NCBI GenBank assembly: GCA_036346355.1
Contig: CM070592.1
Location: forward strand, 37,350,193-37,414,192
Reading direction: 5' to 3'
DNA from: Rhipidocladum racemiflorum
Taxonomy: Eukaryota; Streptophyta; Magnoliopsida; Poales; Poaceae
DNA length: 64,000 bases
A model generated the notes under the pieces. The model worked only from the letters and a program-made list of their open reading frames with translations. It had not been told where the DNA came from and did no database searches. Made by a program: the position numbers and the translations under genes. Below, piece by piece: positions 1-10,369 of this stretch (the stretch's first letter is position 1; each line of letters starts with the position of its first letter).

Positions 1-210
1 CTGGTCCCAAGACAAGAGGATATCTGCCAGGAAATGGGATCCGGTCCGGGTGATCCGAGCGATCAAAAGTGACCGCAACCTCGGACCACCGTACGTATTG
101 GGGGGTCTCCAGCGCGATGCGTTGATGTCCCGAGCGGCAAGTTTCTGCTTCCGCTTGGACTCGTATGCGGCCAAGCCCCCGAAGATATAATTGAGCTCCA
201 GCTCAGCCTC

Positions 211-1020
211 TTAATAGTCTTCCTCCGCTTCAGGAGGAGGTTGCTTTCCGACCGCTTCACTTTGACCCTGCCCGGCTTGCCTCTTGCTTTCCCGGGCAAA
301 TCTTTTCAAAGTGAAGCAATCTTTGGCGACATGCCTTCCCTTTGGATGGAAGGGATAAAGCGAGTTCATCACTTTGTCATATCCATCCGTTTTAGGCGCT
401 CGGGGCTGGCCACGCTCAGCTGTTGCCACTAGTTCTTCGCCTTTGCGCTTCTTCTCCTTTCGCTTGGAGGATTCGACGTGATCCTTCTTCTCGTCGTGGT
501 GTTCGGCCAAGGCCTCGGAGGCCGACGCGTAGTGATCCGCTAAGGCAAATAACTCCCGAACCAAAGTTGGAGGCTTCCGGGACATCTTCTTGATGAGATC
601 AGGATCGCTGACTCCCTTCTGGAAGGCGGCGATCACGACCGCGTCTGTGACATCCCGAACTGTGCTCTTCCTGTGCATGAAACGCTTGACGAACTCCCGC
701 AGGGACTCATTCTTCTTCTGGTGTAGTTGGTACAAGTCCCAGGGGGTGCCAGGGTGCTCATACATGCCTTGGAAATTTGAGATGAACTGCTCACACAGAT
801 CTCCCTAGGAATCTATGGAATTCGCCGGGAGTCCGGTGATCCACGCCTGGGCCCGGGGTGAAAGCGTGACCGGCAGGTAGTTAGCCATCACGTTCTGATC
901 TCCCCCGGCCGCCCTAACTGCTAACGCATATACCTGCAGCCAGGCCTTTGGGTCCCTTTCACCATCGAATTTGGTGATGCCCTTGGGATTAAACCCATCG
1001 AAGACGGCCTGGTCTCCCAT
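211..1020 (-). pseudogene. Gypsy gag polyprotein, interrupted by a stop codon
   Basis: Gag packages retrotransposon RNA into virus-like particles. The frame starts with MGDQAVFDGFNP near 1020 and carries a retrotransposon gag core (DPKAWLQVYALA, then SLREFVKRFMHRKS, and DAVVIAAFQKGVSDPDL). A Lys/Glu-rich linker and a degenerate zinc-knuckle-like segment (YPFHPKGRHVAKDC) follow, in which the first position is Tyr. A TAG codon at about 805 splits the frame after PANSIDS; the downstream part (765 to 211) is in the same frame, so a single nonsense mutation explains the break. The reading ends at a stop near 211 rather than continuing into pol. Confidence 0.8.
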
Positions 1021-1615
1021 TTTGGAGGCGACATGTTCTGCTGTGGGGTATGGAAGACGGCCTGGTCTCCCATTTTGACTTGCAGAATATCTTCATAGAC
1101 ATCACGTCCACGAAGGTCAAGCCCCTCCTTATGGCCGCCGTCCTACTCGGTGGCCGCCAAGTCGTCGAGGTGTTGCTGTGATTCCGTACGCGAGCCTCCG
1201 ATCATGCAGACTCTACGGAAGTTCCAGCAACTTTCCAGGCTTTCTTCTGACTCGGACCGCAAGCTAGAGGAGCCCGACGGAGACAACTCCAGGCGATCGG
1301 AAGTCCCGAGTGGTTTAGTAGCAAGGACCCCTACCACCCGTGACTCGGCGCCTATTGAGTCGACTCCTTGGCGGGACCGGGGTTTCAGCCCCCTGCTTGG
1401 TGCTTGCAAGAACGGAACGGCGAGACTCCCCGATCCGAGTAGTGGTCGTGACGATGACTCCCCGGAGGCCTCTCGGTGCAGCGGTGCGCCCGCCTCCAAG
1501 AAAGAAATGCTTCCCAGGTCATCGGCGATGAAGACCAGGCTTCCAAAATGGAAAGCCTGATCCGGGAGAAAAACTGTGGAAACTCCACTAGTTGCAGCCA
1601 TCAAGCTTGACGGTC

Positions 1616-1703
1616 GGTTTTGTCGGCCGTAAGATTTATGATTCGAGGGGGATGCGTGCGGTTTTGTCGGCAGTAAGATTTATGATTCGAGGGGGATGCG
1701 TGC
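1616..1703. repeat. 44-bp tandem duplication
   Basis: Two adjacent 44-bp units (1616-1659 and 1660-1703) begin GGTTTTGTCGG and end GGGGGATGCGTGC. They differ at one base (GGCCGT versus GGCAGT). The duplication lies between the gag leader and the LTR of the minus-strand gypsy element. Confidence 0.9.
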
Positions 1704-2211
1704 GTGACCAGAGCTCGATGGTAACACAGGATGCGGGGTTTTTTTTTACAGGTTCGGGCTCTCTGGATCGAGATAATACCCTAGTCTTGTGTTCTTGTGT
1801 ATATGAGTTTTTTTTTCTTTTTCTCCCCCCTTTTTTCCTCCCGCCTTATATACTGGGGGGAGGGCACGTTACAAAGGGGCGCCACCTGGCGTTGGACCAG
1901 GTGGACTCATGTGTATCCTATTTGTCTCTATCTACCGAACCCAACTACCGCCAGGAGATTTGGTCGTTACTTTCCCGACCCACGCCTGCTGATTCGCCAG
2001 GGTTTGGTGGCCGCAGGCTGCTGGCTTTGCTTTATGCAGGGTTGTCCTGACGCGAGATGAAGCTTCATCGGGGAGGTAACCAGCTGCCTCGGGGAAGAAG
2101 TTGGGCCCTGGCTATGTCCTACTGCGGCGTTTCCGAACTTACGGCCCGGCGCACTGTTCAGACAAGCGACTATGGGCTTCTTTGCAGGACCCCGGTCTCG
2201 GACATCCCACA
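1704..2211 (-). repeat. LTR of the left-edge gypsy element (left boundary approximate)
   Basis: The right end is sharp: on the minus strand the LTR starts TGTGGGATGTCCGAGACC at 2211, and a different, G/T-rich sequence begins at 2212. The segment includes a T-rich and a C-rich run and the phrase ATAATACCCTAGTC near 1775. I could not place the inner boundary or a primer binding site exactly. Confidence 0.55.
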
Positions 2212-5200
2212 GTTGTATTTAAGACTTGATGTTGAATGCTATATTTGATAATGTACGTTGCTATGTTATTGAGAGAATTGATTGGATTGTTCTTGTTATT
2301 GTGATAAAGTGGGGTTGTGGTGCCGAAGGGTTTCGGTCACTTCTTTTTTGTTCATAGTAAGGGTGTGGTTTGACGGTGTGGTCGGTTAGCGCCATCATCG
2401 AAGAATTATTAACCCCTGTGGGAGAAGAGTGCTTACCCTTTCTGTCATAGATCGGGTAGTTGACTGGAGTCAAGTAGAAGAGTTTGGTGGTGGATTCCTT
2501 CGGATGTTCTTTACCGTTCTAACGGTCGGTCTTGGTTGGTTTTCTTGGTTTAGTTGATTGAAATCAAAAGAAAAGTGTTTGGTATTGGATTTTCGCGGAT
2601 TGTTCCGTAGGCGGTTTCTGGTTTTGTCTTCCTTGGTTGAAGACGAAGAAGAAGAGTTTTGTGTTAGGCATATTTTGGTCGCAATTTTTGCTTTGACACC
2701 TGGTTTTGTTGGTTATTGTGGACTGTCTTAGGGAGAAAACTTTTGTGGTTGTTGTTCTCCCTATCTAAGAAAAGTGCTGGAGTTTCTTCTTATGCAGACC
2801 TTAAGTTGGGTGGAGCTAAGTTTGAAGCTTTATCGAAAAAGATTTAGTTGAACATTTGGTTTTCCCTGGTGCATCCTTCTTCCTTCTTGGAAGTATAGAT
2901 CTTGAGATTTATTGAAGAGTTTTGGGCTAGCAAAGTGGGAAATTTGAGAGTTGAGCTCTCCTGCATTTCTGTTGGAGTTTTGTTTTTCTTCCTTGCCTGG
3001 AAAGGAGAAGTTGTTTATCGGTGTTCGTTCTTGTTCCTGAGCTGCGGTTACCTTAAAAGTTGAATTGCATCCTGTTCATCAAGAGTAGGTGACCCATGAA
3101 GGTGTTTAGAAAATTTTTGTGTCCGTGCTATGTGGTATATACCAATGTGGTTTATGGAATGACGTATTACTAAGTTAATTTGCGAGTTGAATCAATTCAA
3201 TGTGATTGTTATCTTTAGCTTGAGAATAAATAGATTATTAGTGTTGTAGTTTACTCTGTAGCGAGAATGATTAAATGTGTTAATGCATATGTTTAGAATC
3301 TGTTGCTTTTCTTTAAAAGTGCTTATGACCCTCGATACTGGTTAAAGTTTTAAACCCTGATGCATAGTTAGAACATTAAGATGATGTAAACTCATCGATA
3401 TTGTTAAAGAAACCTTGCTGGTTGTTTAAAGATGTTCTAATTCAGTGTGTTAATAGAGAAATTTAATCGTGCTGGCTAGTGACTTTAACTTGGAAGTTGA
3501 TTAGAGTTGTTATTTATGTTGTTGCAAACTATTAGTATATTTGGAAGTATGCAGTTGTGTTCCTATAATGCTAGCATCGATATCAATTGGGAAGACATAG
3601 GTTTTGTGGTTGTCTTAAGAGCTTTGTGATGGTTCTTATTCAATTTATTTTAAATAGTTGGCGTATGTTGTGTAGTGGCAATTTTGTTATAACCTATGTA
3701 TAGGGTAGCTAAAAGTAATGTTGTTGTTTGATGATTATGCCCATTTATTGTTATTGATGACTTAGAAGTAGTGTTAATTGTTTAGATTAATCGTTGAAAA
3801 ACTATTGTTAAAATAGAGAAAATTTTAAAGTGTGGCAAGGTGTCGAGCACATATTGGGATGGAATGGACAATGGATAATCAACATGATGTAGAATTTTAT
3901 CCTTAATGAATGTATATCTTAGAATCATATTTACGAACTGTCTTGTGGGGATGATATTTACTTGTTGAAGTCATTGATTAATTGAAATAAATTTCGATTG
4001 TCGAAAAGTTGACGTAGGGTTGGTATAAAATTGATGGGTTGATCATGCTAAAGGTATTTGTGAAGTATTATGTTTAAATTTAGAATATGATGTTATATGA
4101 TATGTTGGTCCGTGGGGATCAAGTTCACGTACTCTTGGATGGATGTCTCATGATAAGCATCATAAATCTTATTTATAAGTTTTGGGAAAGGTAATTACAG
4201 AAAAATTTTGTTATGTGGTTTTTGTTAAGTCCTGTTGGGGCTTCTCAATGCATAAATAGTGAATATTGAAAATCCTTAATAATAAGCATGGTGGAATACT
4301 AGAGATGGAAGTATCTATGCTAAACTTATGTTTAAATGAAAGTGGGGTGGTTTGTTCGTTTGGTCGTTTGGTTCGGTTCGAGTCTTTGCGTGGATGTTCT
4401 GTGTTCAAATGAGTCGTCTGTTGTACTATGAGTTAAAGAAAACAAACAAACCCAATGTATTGTTTTGGAAACTCTTGAGTTAAGTATTTAATTTTCAACT
4501 CTATTTGACTAGAGTTGGATTTATTTGGAAATTGTGTGTGGAGTTTGCGAGTGCTTCAAAAGGGTCGATTTTATGAATGTTTCTTCAGTGGTTTTGTTAA
4601 TGAAGTGTTCTCTTTTGGGAATGAGTTTCCCTTTCTCTTTGAGATAATTGTGGCGGTTGTAGGTGCAGATGCTTGACTTGAGATTTTGATGTTCTCTTTC
4701 AAAAATATTGATTTTGGTTGAAATGCGATGTTTTGCAAGGTTAGCTTTAAATTGATGGTGGGTTCTGACACGACATGGTGTTTTGCTGTTAAACGGGGTT
4801 GCCGTCATAGTTATATGATTTATCGCAATCATCGATGTTATTTGTGTTCAATCATGTGATACCGAGGAAGAAGTCATTTGGAGAATGACTATTCGGTATT
4901 ATTGTTACATGATGAATGAATGAATGGTGAAAGGAAGCATGACATCGTTTATAGATGTTTAATGATAAGAGAGTCGATGAGCCAAGTCGGTGAGAAAGTC
5001 ATATATGAATATATGACTAATCCTGAGTGCTCCTAAAAAAGTTTGCATTCATGTCATGAATCGAGATGCCCATTTCTTTTTAGTATGAAAAGAAAAAATG
5101 AAGAATTTCTGGTATATTGGTTGTGGTGAAGGGGATTTGTGTTTCCTTTGCGATTTGGCTTAGAAAAAAAATGTTCTTTGGTTGATGTCGAATTCTTTCC

Positions 5201-6071
5201 AAAGTGGTTTCTAGCGCTTTGAGGTTCGAGTTGTTGTATGTGGATCAATTGGGTCTATGGTTGAGCTTAGTCAATGATTGTACTATTTGTCTTGGTCCTT
5301 CGAGTAGAAGAATGTGAGAGCGGGACCTTCTTAGTAAGAGAAATTTAGTGTGAGTTGTTAACGAGCTAAGACGTTAGGTGTTGCTAGTAGTTGATCGTGA
5401 ATAATTTAAAAGTGAGGAGTAAATGAAGGTTGGGTTTGACTCAATTCAAACCTTCTTGGAGAATTGTGTTGTTGAGGTGTTTCTCGGTAGTGGACCACTT
5501 GGAAGTGGCTGGTAATTGCATTACCTTTTTGGATCTTTTTGTCGATGAACTATGAGCGAGTTGTGTCAACCAAAGAGGATTGTTCGATTGTTATTGTTTT
5601 GCGGGTTTTAAGGACCTGGGTTATAAAGTAGGCTTTTCCTTTAGGTGGTAGCGGTGGGTGTTGGCCTTGTTGTAAGAGATCAATCTTTTGCAAGGTTTTA
5701 ACCCCGTTTGTTCAAGCAGTTGGTAGTCTTGGAGTGATGTGTCCCGCTTGGTTTGCGTCGTCTTGATTATGACGAACCACAGTAGAGAGGTTGAGGTGTG
5801 AAAACACTTTTGCACGTGAGAGCTGAAGGGGGATTTAGAGTTGGAGTTAGAGGTTGGTACCGTGTTCTTCTGGAGAGTAGCGTTGGTTAAAGGGATCGGG
5901 AACTCTAGTGCCAAGGAATGTATGAAATGAGGAGTGTGAGACCATTTTCTTTTGTGGACTGTTTGAGGATTTATCCTATCGCTTGGGTCATGCTGAGGCC
6001 TTGTGTGAGTGCTTTGTGTTTCATTGTTGAGTAAAGTTCTCGCAAGTTTTGATTATGAGTTATCATTAGAG

Positions 6072-6227
6072 CCGTTGGTCTTCGAACCTAAGCGTATTGT
6101 CATCGAGTCTCGATAAGTGTAGTTCCAGTGGTTTTATTTAGAGAGAGAAGCGACCTGGGAGTTGAAGTCTCGCGGGGGCGAGCAATACCCAGAGTTATTC
6201 TTTTCAGGTTTGAAAAGTGAAACTTAG
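6072..6227 (+). pseudogene. Gypsy pol C-terminal remnant (integrase tail)
   Basis: One frame reads EPKRIVIESR, then two stop codons, then FQWFYLEREATWELK, EQYPELF and a terminal stop at 6225-6227. The block EATWEL followed by YPELF is typical of the last residues of gypsy integrase, just before the polypurine tract. It fixes the element's orientation as plus strand and the identity of the decayed internal region. Confidence 0.7.
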
Positions 6228-6284
6228 TTTCTTTCATTCGGATGTTTGCGTAGTGACGTGTCTCGGATTCGGGGTCGAATCCTG

Positions 6285-6299
6285 TTAAGGGGGAGAGAA
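6285..6299 (+). other. Polypurine tract of the family A element
   Basis: TTAAGGGGGAGAGAA lies immediately before the LTR start TGTGACAATACGG. This is the usual plus-strand primer site for LTR retrotransposon reverse transcription. Confidence 0.85.
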
Positions 6300-8520
6300 T
6301 GTGACAATACGGAATGACGGAATGTGACTTTATAGGTTCTGGTATTAAGGTACGACTTTTGTAATGTGTTTTTAGGCCTTTTCCGGGAGTTTGGGCCTTT
6401 CCGGGGGAGAATTTGGGCCTTCCGGGGGAGTTTGGGCCTTGGGGGATCTAACTCGGGCCTTGGGGGACCATTGTGGGCCGAAGGTGGGGAAGAATTGGCC
6501 CAAGTGGAGGTGCTATTGGGCAGCAAACCCTGCTGCCCAGCCCCATGCGCCCCCCCAAAGCAAACCCTAGCCGCCCCTTTAGCCCTTGCGTCTTCCCCTA
6601 GCCGCCGCCTCCCCTTGCTCCTCCACCTCCCCACCTCTAGCCGGCCCTAGGGCCTTCCCCTCCATGCGATCTTGCTGTTCGGGAGCTCTCCATCCACGGG
6701 GAACCGGTGATTCCGGCATTTTCGGTGTCCCCGGCGTTTGGAGAGGAGATCGGGTGCCGGGAGGAGAAGAATTCGACATTCGAGTGGTTCTTCGAGGGAG
6801 GTAAGGGTTTGCAATCTCTTTGTAGGGTTGTGGTGCTGGTTAGAAGGGGAAATTATGCCTAGAATTCATGTTTAGGTGCTGTAATTAGAGGTATAGATTC
6901 GTTTAGTAGATCTATTTCGCGCAGTAGCCTCGGCCAATTCCGGACAGTCTACTTAGGTCGCGGTTTTGGGGGTTTTATATTCTGAATTTGGTCGGCCGCC
7001 TGTTGAGAAAGTTGTAGATAATCGAAAAACCTTTCAATGAAGACCAAGAACGCTTAATTCAGTCCATCCGTTTAAAAGTTATGACTGTTTTACCGAACGC
7101 TGTCAAATCTATGACGCGAATGGTGTAGTCCGTAATCAACTGTAGATTAGCGGATTTTAGAGGCTGATTTAGTTTTCGCATTTGCTTAGAAAAAGTTAGG
7201 AAATTTCCTAAGCTTCGAGAAAATGTACTCGTTTGTCTGATTTGGAGTTGTTAATCTCCAGTTATGGTCTTCCGAAGGCTGCTATCCTATTGGACAGATT
7301 CTCTGTTTTTTTCGGTATTGGGAGTAGATCGCGAAGTCGGTATAACTAAGTGTTCTTGTGTGGTCTTGTGTGCATGTGGTTGAGTGTATTGAACCTTTGT
7401 GCAGGTGGTGTGACCCCGGGAGTGCCGTCGTCGTCTCACCACGCCGTCTCACGGGGGTGAAGGTAGGTGTGTTGTGATGGATTGTGATTGGTTGTTTTAT
7501 GGTATTGCGATTGACAGGTTATACTAGCATGGTAGGAGTGAGATTTTGCTTTTCCATATGAGTAGTTGTTTGATGAATGGATTAATGCTATGAATGAGAT
7601 TATGCAAATGCTATTAATGATTGAATGTGGTACATTATCATGGAATTTGCACCATTGCATTCATAAAAGGAAGAGGTGTCCCATTCTGATGCGGGCCTTT
7701 GAGTTCACACGTAGTGAACACAAAAGTCCTACCTCTCAGTCCCTTACACGTGGTTGTACGGGAGCGGGTCAGTAAGAGTAGGAACCCTCCACAGGATGGA
7801 AGGGGAAGAGGGTGCACACCGACGGGTGTGCACTCGGCAATACCGGTATGTGCTAACGTAAAGAGACATGGACATTGCATTGCATGAGTTTATGAGATGT
7901 TGATGAGACAAGAGTTTAATGATGATAGTTGTGATATGTTGATGAACATGTTATGGAACTAATGATGATGTGTGTGAGACGTTGATGAAAGTGTTAATGA
8001 ATAATGTTGTTGTTTATTCCATTACAATACACTTTGCTGAGTGACGAACTCACGCTTGTTGTTTGATGTTGTTTTTAGGTAACTTGACATCGACACATGG
8101 GAATGGGAGCTAGCTTCACGTTGTCACCTATCATTACAAAATTAGACATTTTATTACTCATCATTATTTGTTGTTGCTTCGGAGTATTCCTTAATTGGTT
8201 TAAAGTTTAGTCTTTGCGATGTTATGTGCTTTGCTTCACAGTTCCCGTCGTTTAAGTCATGTAACGTTAAGTTTATTTATTGTGGTTTGGACTGTTGCAA
8301 TGTTTCCTATTATACATGATTTAGATGCTCTTATATCATGATATTGTGCTATACTGCTATGTTGATTGTTCCAAATCTTAAAGAAACAAAGGAGATGCTG
8401 CCGGATTTTTGTATTCATTATTATGGTAGGTGTTGTAATTTAGTGTTGATTATGTGCTTAAACTGTTGTCAGTAGTCTTTGTGGTGACATTCGCGGCATA
8501 CTGGGTGCTGGGGTGTTACA
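6300..8520 (+). repeat. Family A 3' LTR, copy A1 (2.22 kb)
   Basis: The LTR begins TGTGACAATACGG and ends GCTGGGGTGTTACA. Two minus-strand relatives are at 49975-51802 and 56986-59161. It has a GC-rich block (about 6370-6790) ending in a donor-like GAG|GTAAGG at 6800. A 58-nt exon-like block lies at 7405-7462, between TGTGCAG and GTAGGT. A stem-loop GCACACCGACGGGTGTGC is near 7814. A second hairpin TGAGTGACGAACTCA is at 8038-8052, followed by a pyrimidine-rich stretch and an acceptor-like TTTTTAG at 8072-8078. These repeat at equivalent places in the other family A copies. Confidence 0.9.
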
Positions 8521-8848
8521 GTTTTTTGGCTTAATGAGCTTTTAAGCTGTCTGCTTTTTGTTTGGTATCTTGGCTTATTAATGGGTTAGATGGTATAGCT
8601 TATAGATATAAAGTATAAAATACCCTAAATGAGATGGGGGATGAATTCTCGATTTATATAAGACAGCATTTAGTGGCAAAGGGTTATTTCATTCAAAAAA
8701 GCCCAAAAAAACTCTTCTTGTCTGGCTTTTGGTTTATAGTTATACATGGGCTTTAGGCTTTTTTAAAACCCGGCTTAAAAACCAGTCGTTTGTTTCGGCT
8801 TAGACTTTTTAATTTTTAAGCCGATGAAAAAGCCGAAACAAATAGGGT
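8521..8848. mobile_element. MITE-like palindromic element, degenerate
   Basis: The left end (TTTTTTGGCTTAATGAGC and TTTTAAGC) and the right end (TTTTTAAGCCGATG, AAAAAGCCGAAACAAA) are imperfect inverted repeats around an AT-rich centre. This looks like a decayed hAT- or PIF-type non-autonomous element. Its left terminus abuts or is cut by the LTR at 8520. No transposase sequence is present. Confidence 0.4.
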
Positions 8849-9492
8849 CTCATTCTTCTCTTCTACTTTTAGTTCTTTTTCTTCATCTCCGTCTCATGTC
8901 TCCTTTCTCCTCTCCGTGTTGATCTGGAAGAGCAATCCTTCATGTTTGGCCACAGAGCACGTTAAGCACCCAAACAACACACCAGCCTACTAGTGTTACC
9001 AGGAGGTGTCCCTCATTGATTTCCTTGTCCAGGAAGTAGAGCCCCTGCAAGCCAAGGTAACATTCATTCTTGAACGCCCTTTCATTTTTGCAGCTTGCAA
9101 GTGTATTTTTAAGCATTTAGATTCCAGTAATAGCAATCCCAACTTCTTGTAACTAATGCCTTGTAGATTTCCGTATGGATGGATGTTGTAACTTAATTAA
9201 CTGTATATTGTAAGGTACACATTTTTAAACCCCAACATTCTGAAAATTGTTACGACTGAGAGATTTATCATGGTGAATCTATATTGTCTGATATACTCAA
9301 GTTGTTCTGTTAGTGAATTTGTTCTTCGTAATACTTTCTATTCTAGGGCTAACCGTGCTTATGAAGTTACTGTTTAGTACTCCCTTTATTTTTCAAAATA
9401 ATTGGATACAACTCTGTATCAGAGTCTACACTATTTCTTGCTTTCAGAAACAGTCATTGTGCACACCTATATTGTGAATGATAGCCGCAAAA
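8849..9492. other. No gene recognised; Stowaway-like terminus at about 9378
   Basis: An exon-like stretch ends in a donor-like GCCAAG|GTAACA near 9056. At 9378 the sequence TACTCCCTTTATTTTTC resembles the terminus of grass Stowaway MITEs, but no matching other end is seen. The final base A at 9492 is the expected flank for Helitron insertion. Confidence 0.3.
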
Positions 9493-9599
9493 TCTCTACT
9501 AATATAAAAAAGGGTTTGTCCGTCGTCCTCCCTGCCTCAGAAAAAACTAATCTAATCATACCGCATCTAAACTGAAAAAAAAACCAATCACATCTAAAC

Positions 9600-10090
9600 C
9601 GAAAAAAACAAACGCCCTCTTCCGCCATCTCCGATGCACCCCTAGCACGTTCCAATCGCGAACTCCTGATCTCTTCTCCCACCCTCGCGTCCTCCTTCCA
9701 TTCCCAACTGCCACCCCCCTCCTTTTCCCTCCTCTGCCGCTAGCACCTCACCTCCGTGCACAGCCATCCCCGCCGCCTCCTCCTCCGGCTGCTTCCGCCG
9801 TTCCTTCCCACCTCCAACTGCTTTCATCCAGATCTAGCCCCTCCTCGCCCCCTCCGCTCGCCCTCTCAGATCCGTCGACGAGGTCTGAGGCCTCCTCTCG
9901 AAGCCTTGACGCCGCGGTCCCTCACACGGATTTGCTCTATTGTCGCCCGCTCCCAGATGCCCCCAACATCGACCCTAACAGCCCCAATCTCCATTCCCCA
10001 CAAACCCTAACCGCCCCTCCCCTGGCCACACTGCCACCCGCTCGTCTCGCGTCGTCCTCGTCGCCCCTCCAGGGTCCCGGTGGAAGTTAT
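9600..10090 (+). other. GC-rich first-exon or 5'UTR-like segment, continued at 13239-13336
   Basis: C-rich, plant-5'-exon-like sequence is interrupted by the LTR element at 10091-13233 and its GTTAT target duplication. Joined across the insertion, the sequence runs on from GTGGAAGTTAT to CCTCCACGCGG and reaches a donor-like GGTCAG|GTGAGC near 13336. It looks like the 5' end of a captured gene. I cannot name the gene, and no convincing protein is encoded. Confidence 0.4.
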
Positions 10091-10350
10091 TGTAATACCC
10101 TAGGGACCCACATGTAAGAGTGTGAGAGAGAGATATATAAATAAGGGGGATTGTACTCAGGGAGGGGCAGAAAAGAAAATGAACTGAAACTTGCTTTCCC
10201 TTTTGCTGTCTTCTTTCTTCCTCTCCACGCTCTCTGTTCTTCCTCTTCTCCTAGCGTCTGCTTCCCTTGTTCTTCCTCCTGTACCAAGCTTCTTCGATTG
10301 AGTTGCTCATAGCTCACGTGCTGGTTAATCCGGTGCCAAGGGTCGTGACA
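10091..10350 (+). repeat. 5' LTR of the transducing element
   Basis: Starts TGTAATACCCTAGGG and ends AGGGTCGTGACA. A TATA-like TATATAAATAA lies at about 10132-10142, the likely core promoter. Identical to the 3' LTR except for T versus A in the TTGCTGTC(T/A)TC region and A versus G in GGTT(A/G)ATCC. Confidence 0.95.
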
Positions 10351-10352
10351 AC

Positions 10353-10366
10353 TTGGTATCAGAGCC
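10353..10366 (+). other. Primer binding site (initiator tRNA-Met)
   Basis: TTGGTATCAGAGCC follows two bases after the 5' LTR. TGGTATCAGAGC is the standard plant site pairing with the 3' end of initiator methionine tRNA. Confidence 0.9.
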
Positions 10367-10369
10367 AGG

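Larger units (their letters stand above)
1..2211 (-). mobile_element. Ty3/gypsy retrotransposon, 5' portion (runs off left edge)
   Basis: Read on the minus strand, a right-hand LTR (ending at 2211 on the plus strand) is followed by a leader and then a gag reading frame that continues toward position 1. Pol and the 3' LTR would lie outside the window. The gag resembles the Tat-type (RIRE2-like) gypsy lineage of grasses by its sequence style, which is a family inference. The element sits inside the G/T-rich internal region of another gypsy element that starts at 2212, so it is the younger insertion. The target-site duplication cannot be tested because the other end is missing. Confidence 0.75.
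2212..6299 (+). mobile_element. Decayed internal region of a family A gypsy element
   Basis: About 4.1 kb with no usable sense-strand reading frame. The plus strand is strikingly rich in G and T and poor in C for almost the whole length. Only the last 200 bases show recognisable gypsy pol (6072-6227), followed by a polypurine tract and the 3' LTR at 6300. The long minus-strand reading frames here come from the A/C-rich complement having few stop codons, so I do not call them genes. The 5' LTR is not in the window. It may be a decayed autonomous element or a large non-autonomous derivative. Confidence 0.7.

Noticed and set aside
1143..1604. Minus-strand 153-codon and plus-strand 136-codon frames
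   Set aside because: They lie in the leader between LTR and gag of the left-edge gypsy element; overlapping frames on both strands indicate composition rather than coding.
2261..5914. Several minus-strand open frames of 60-100 codons
   Set aside because: They lie in the A/C-rich complement of a G/T-rich decayed retrotransposon, where stop codons are rare, and show no domain or splice context.
10354..10366. TGGTATCAGAGCC words (also 23727 and, inverted, 47354) as possible tRNA genes
   Set aside because: They are retrotransposon primer binding sites next to LTR ends; no cloverleaf sequence surrounds them.
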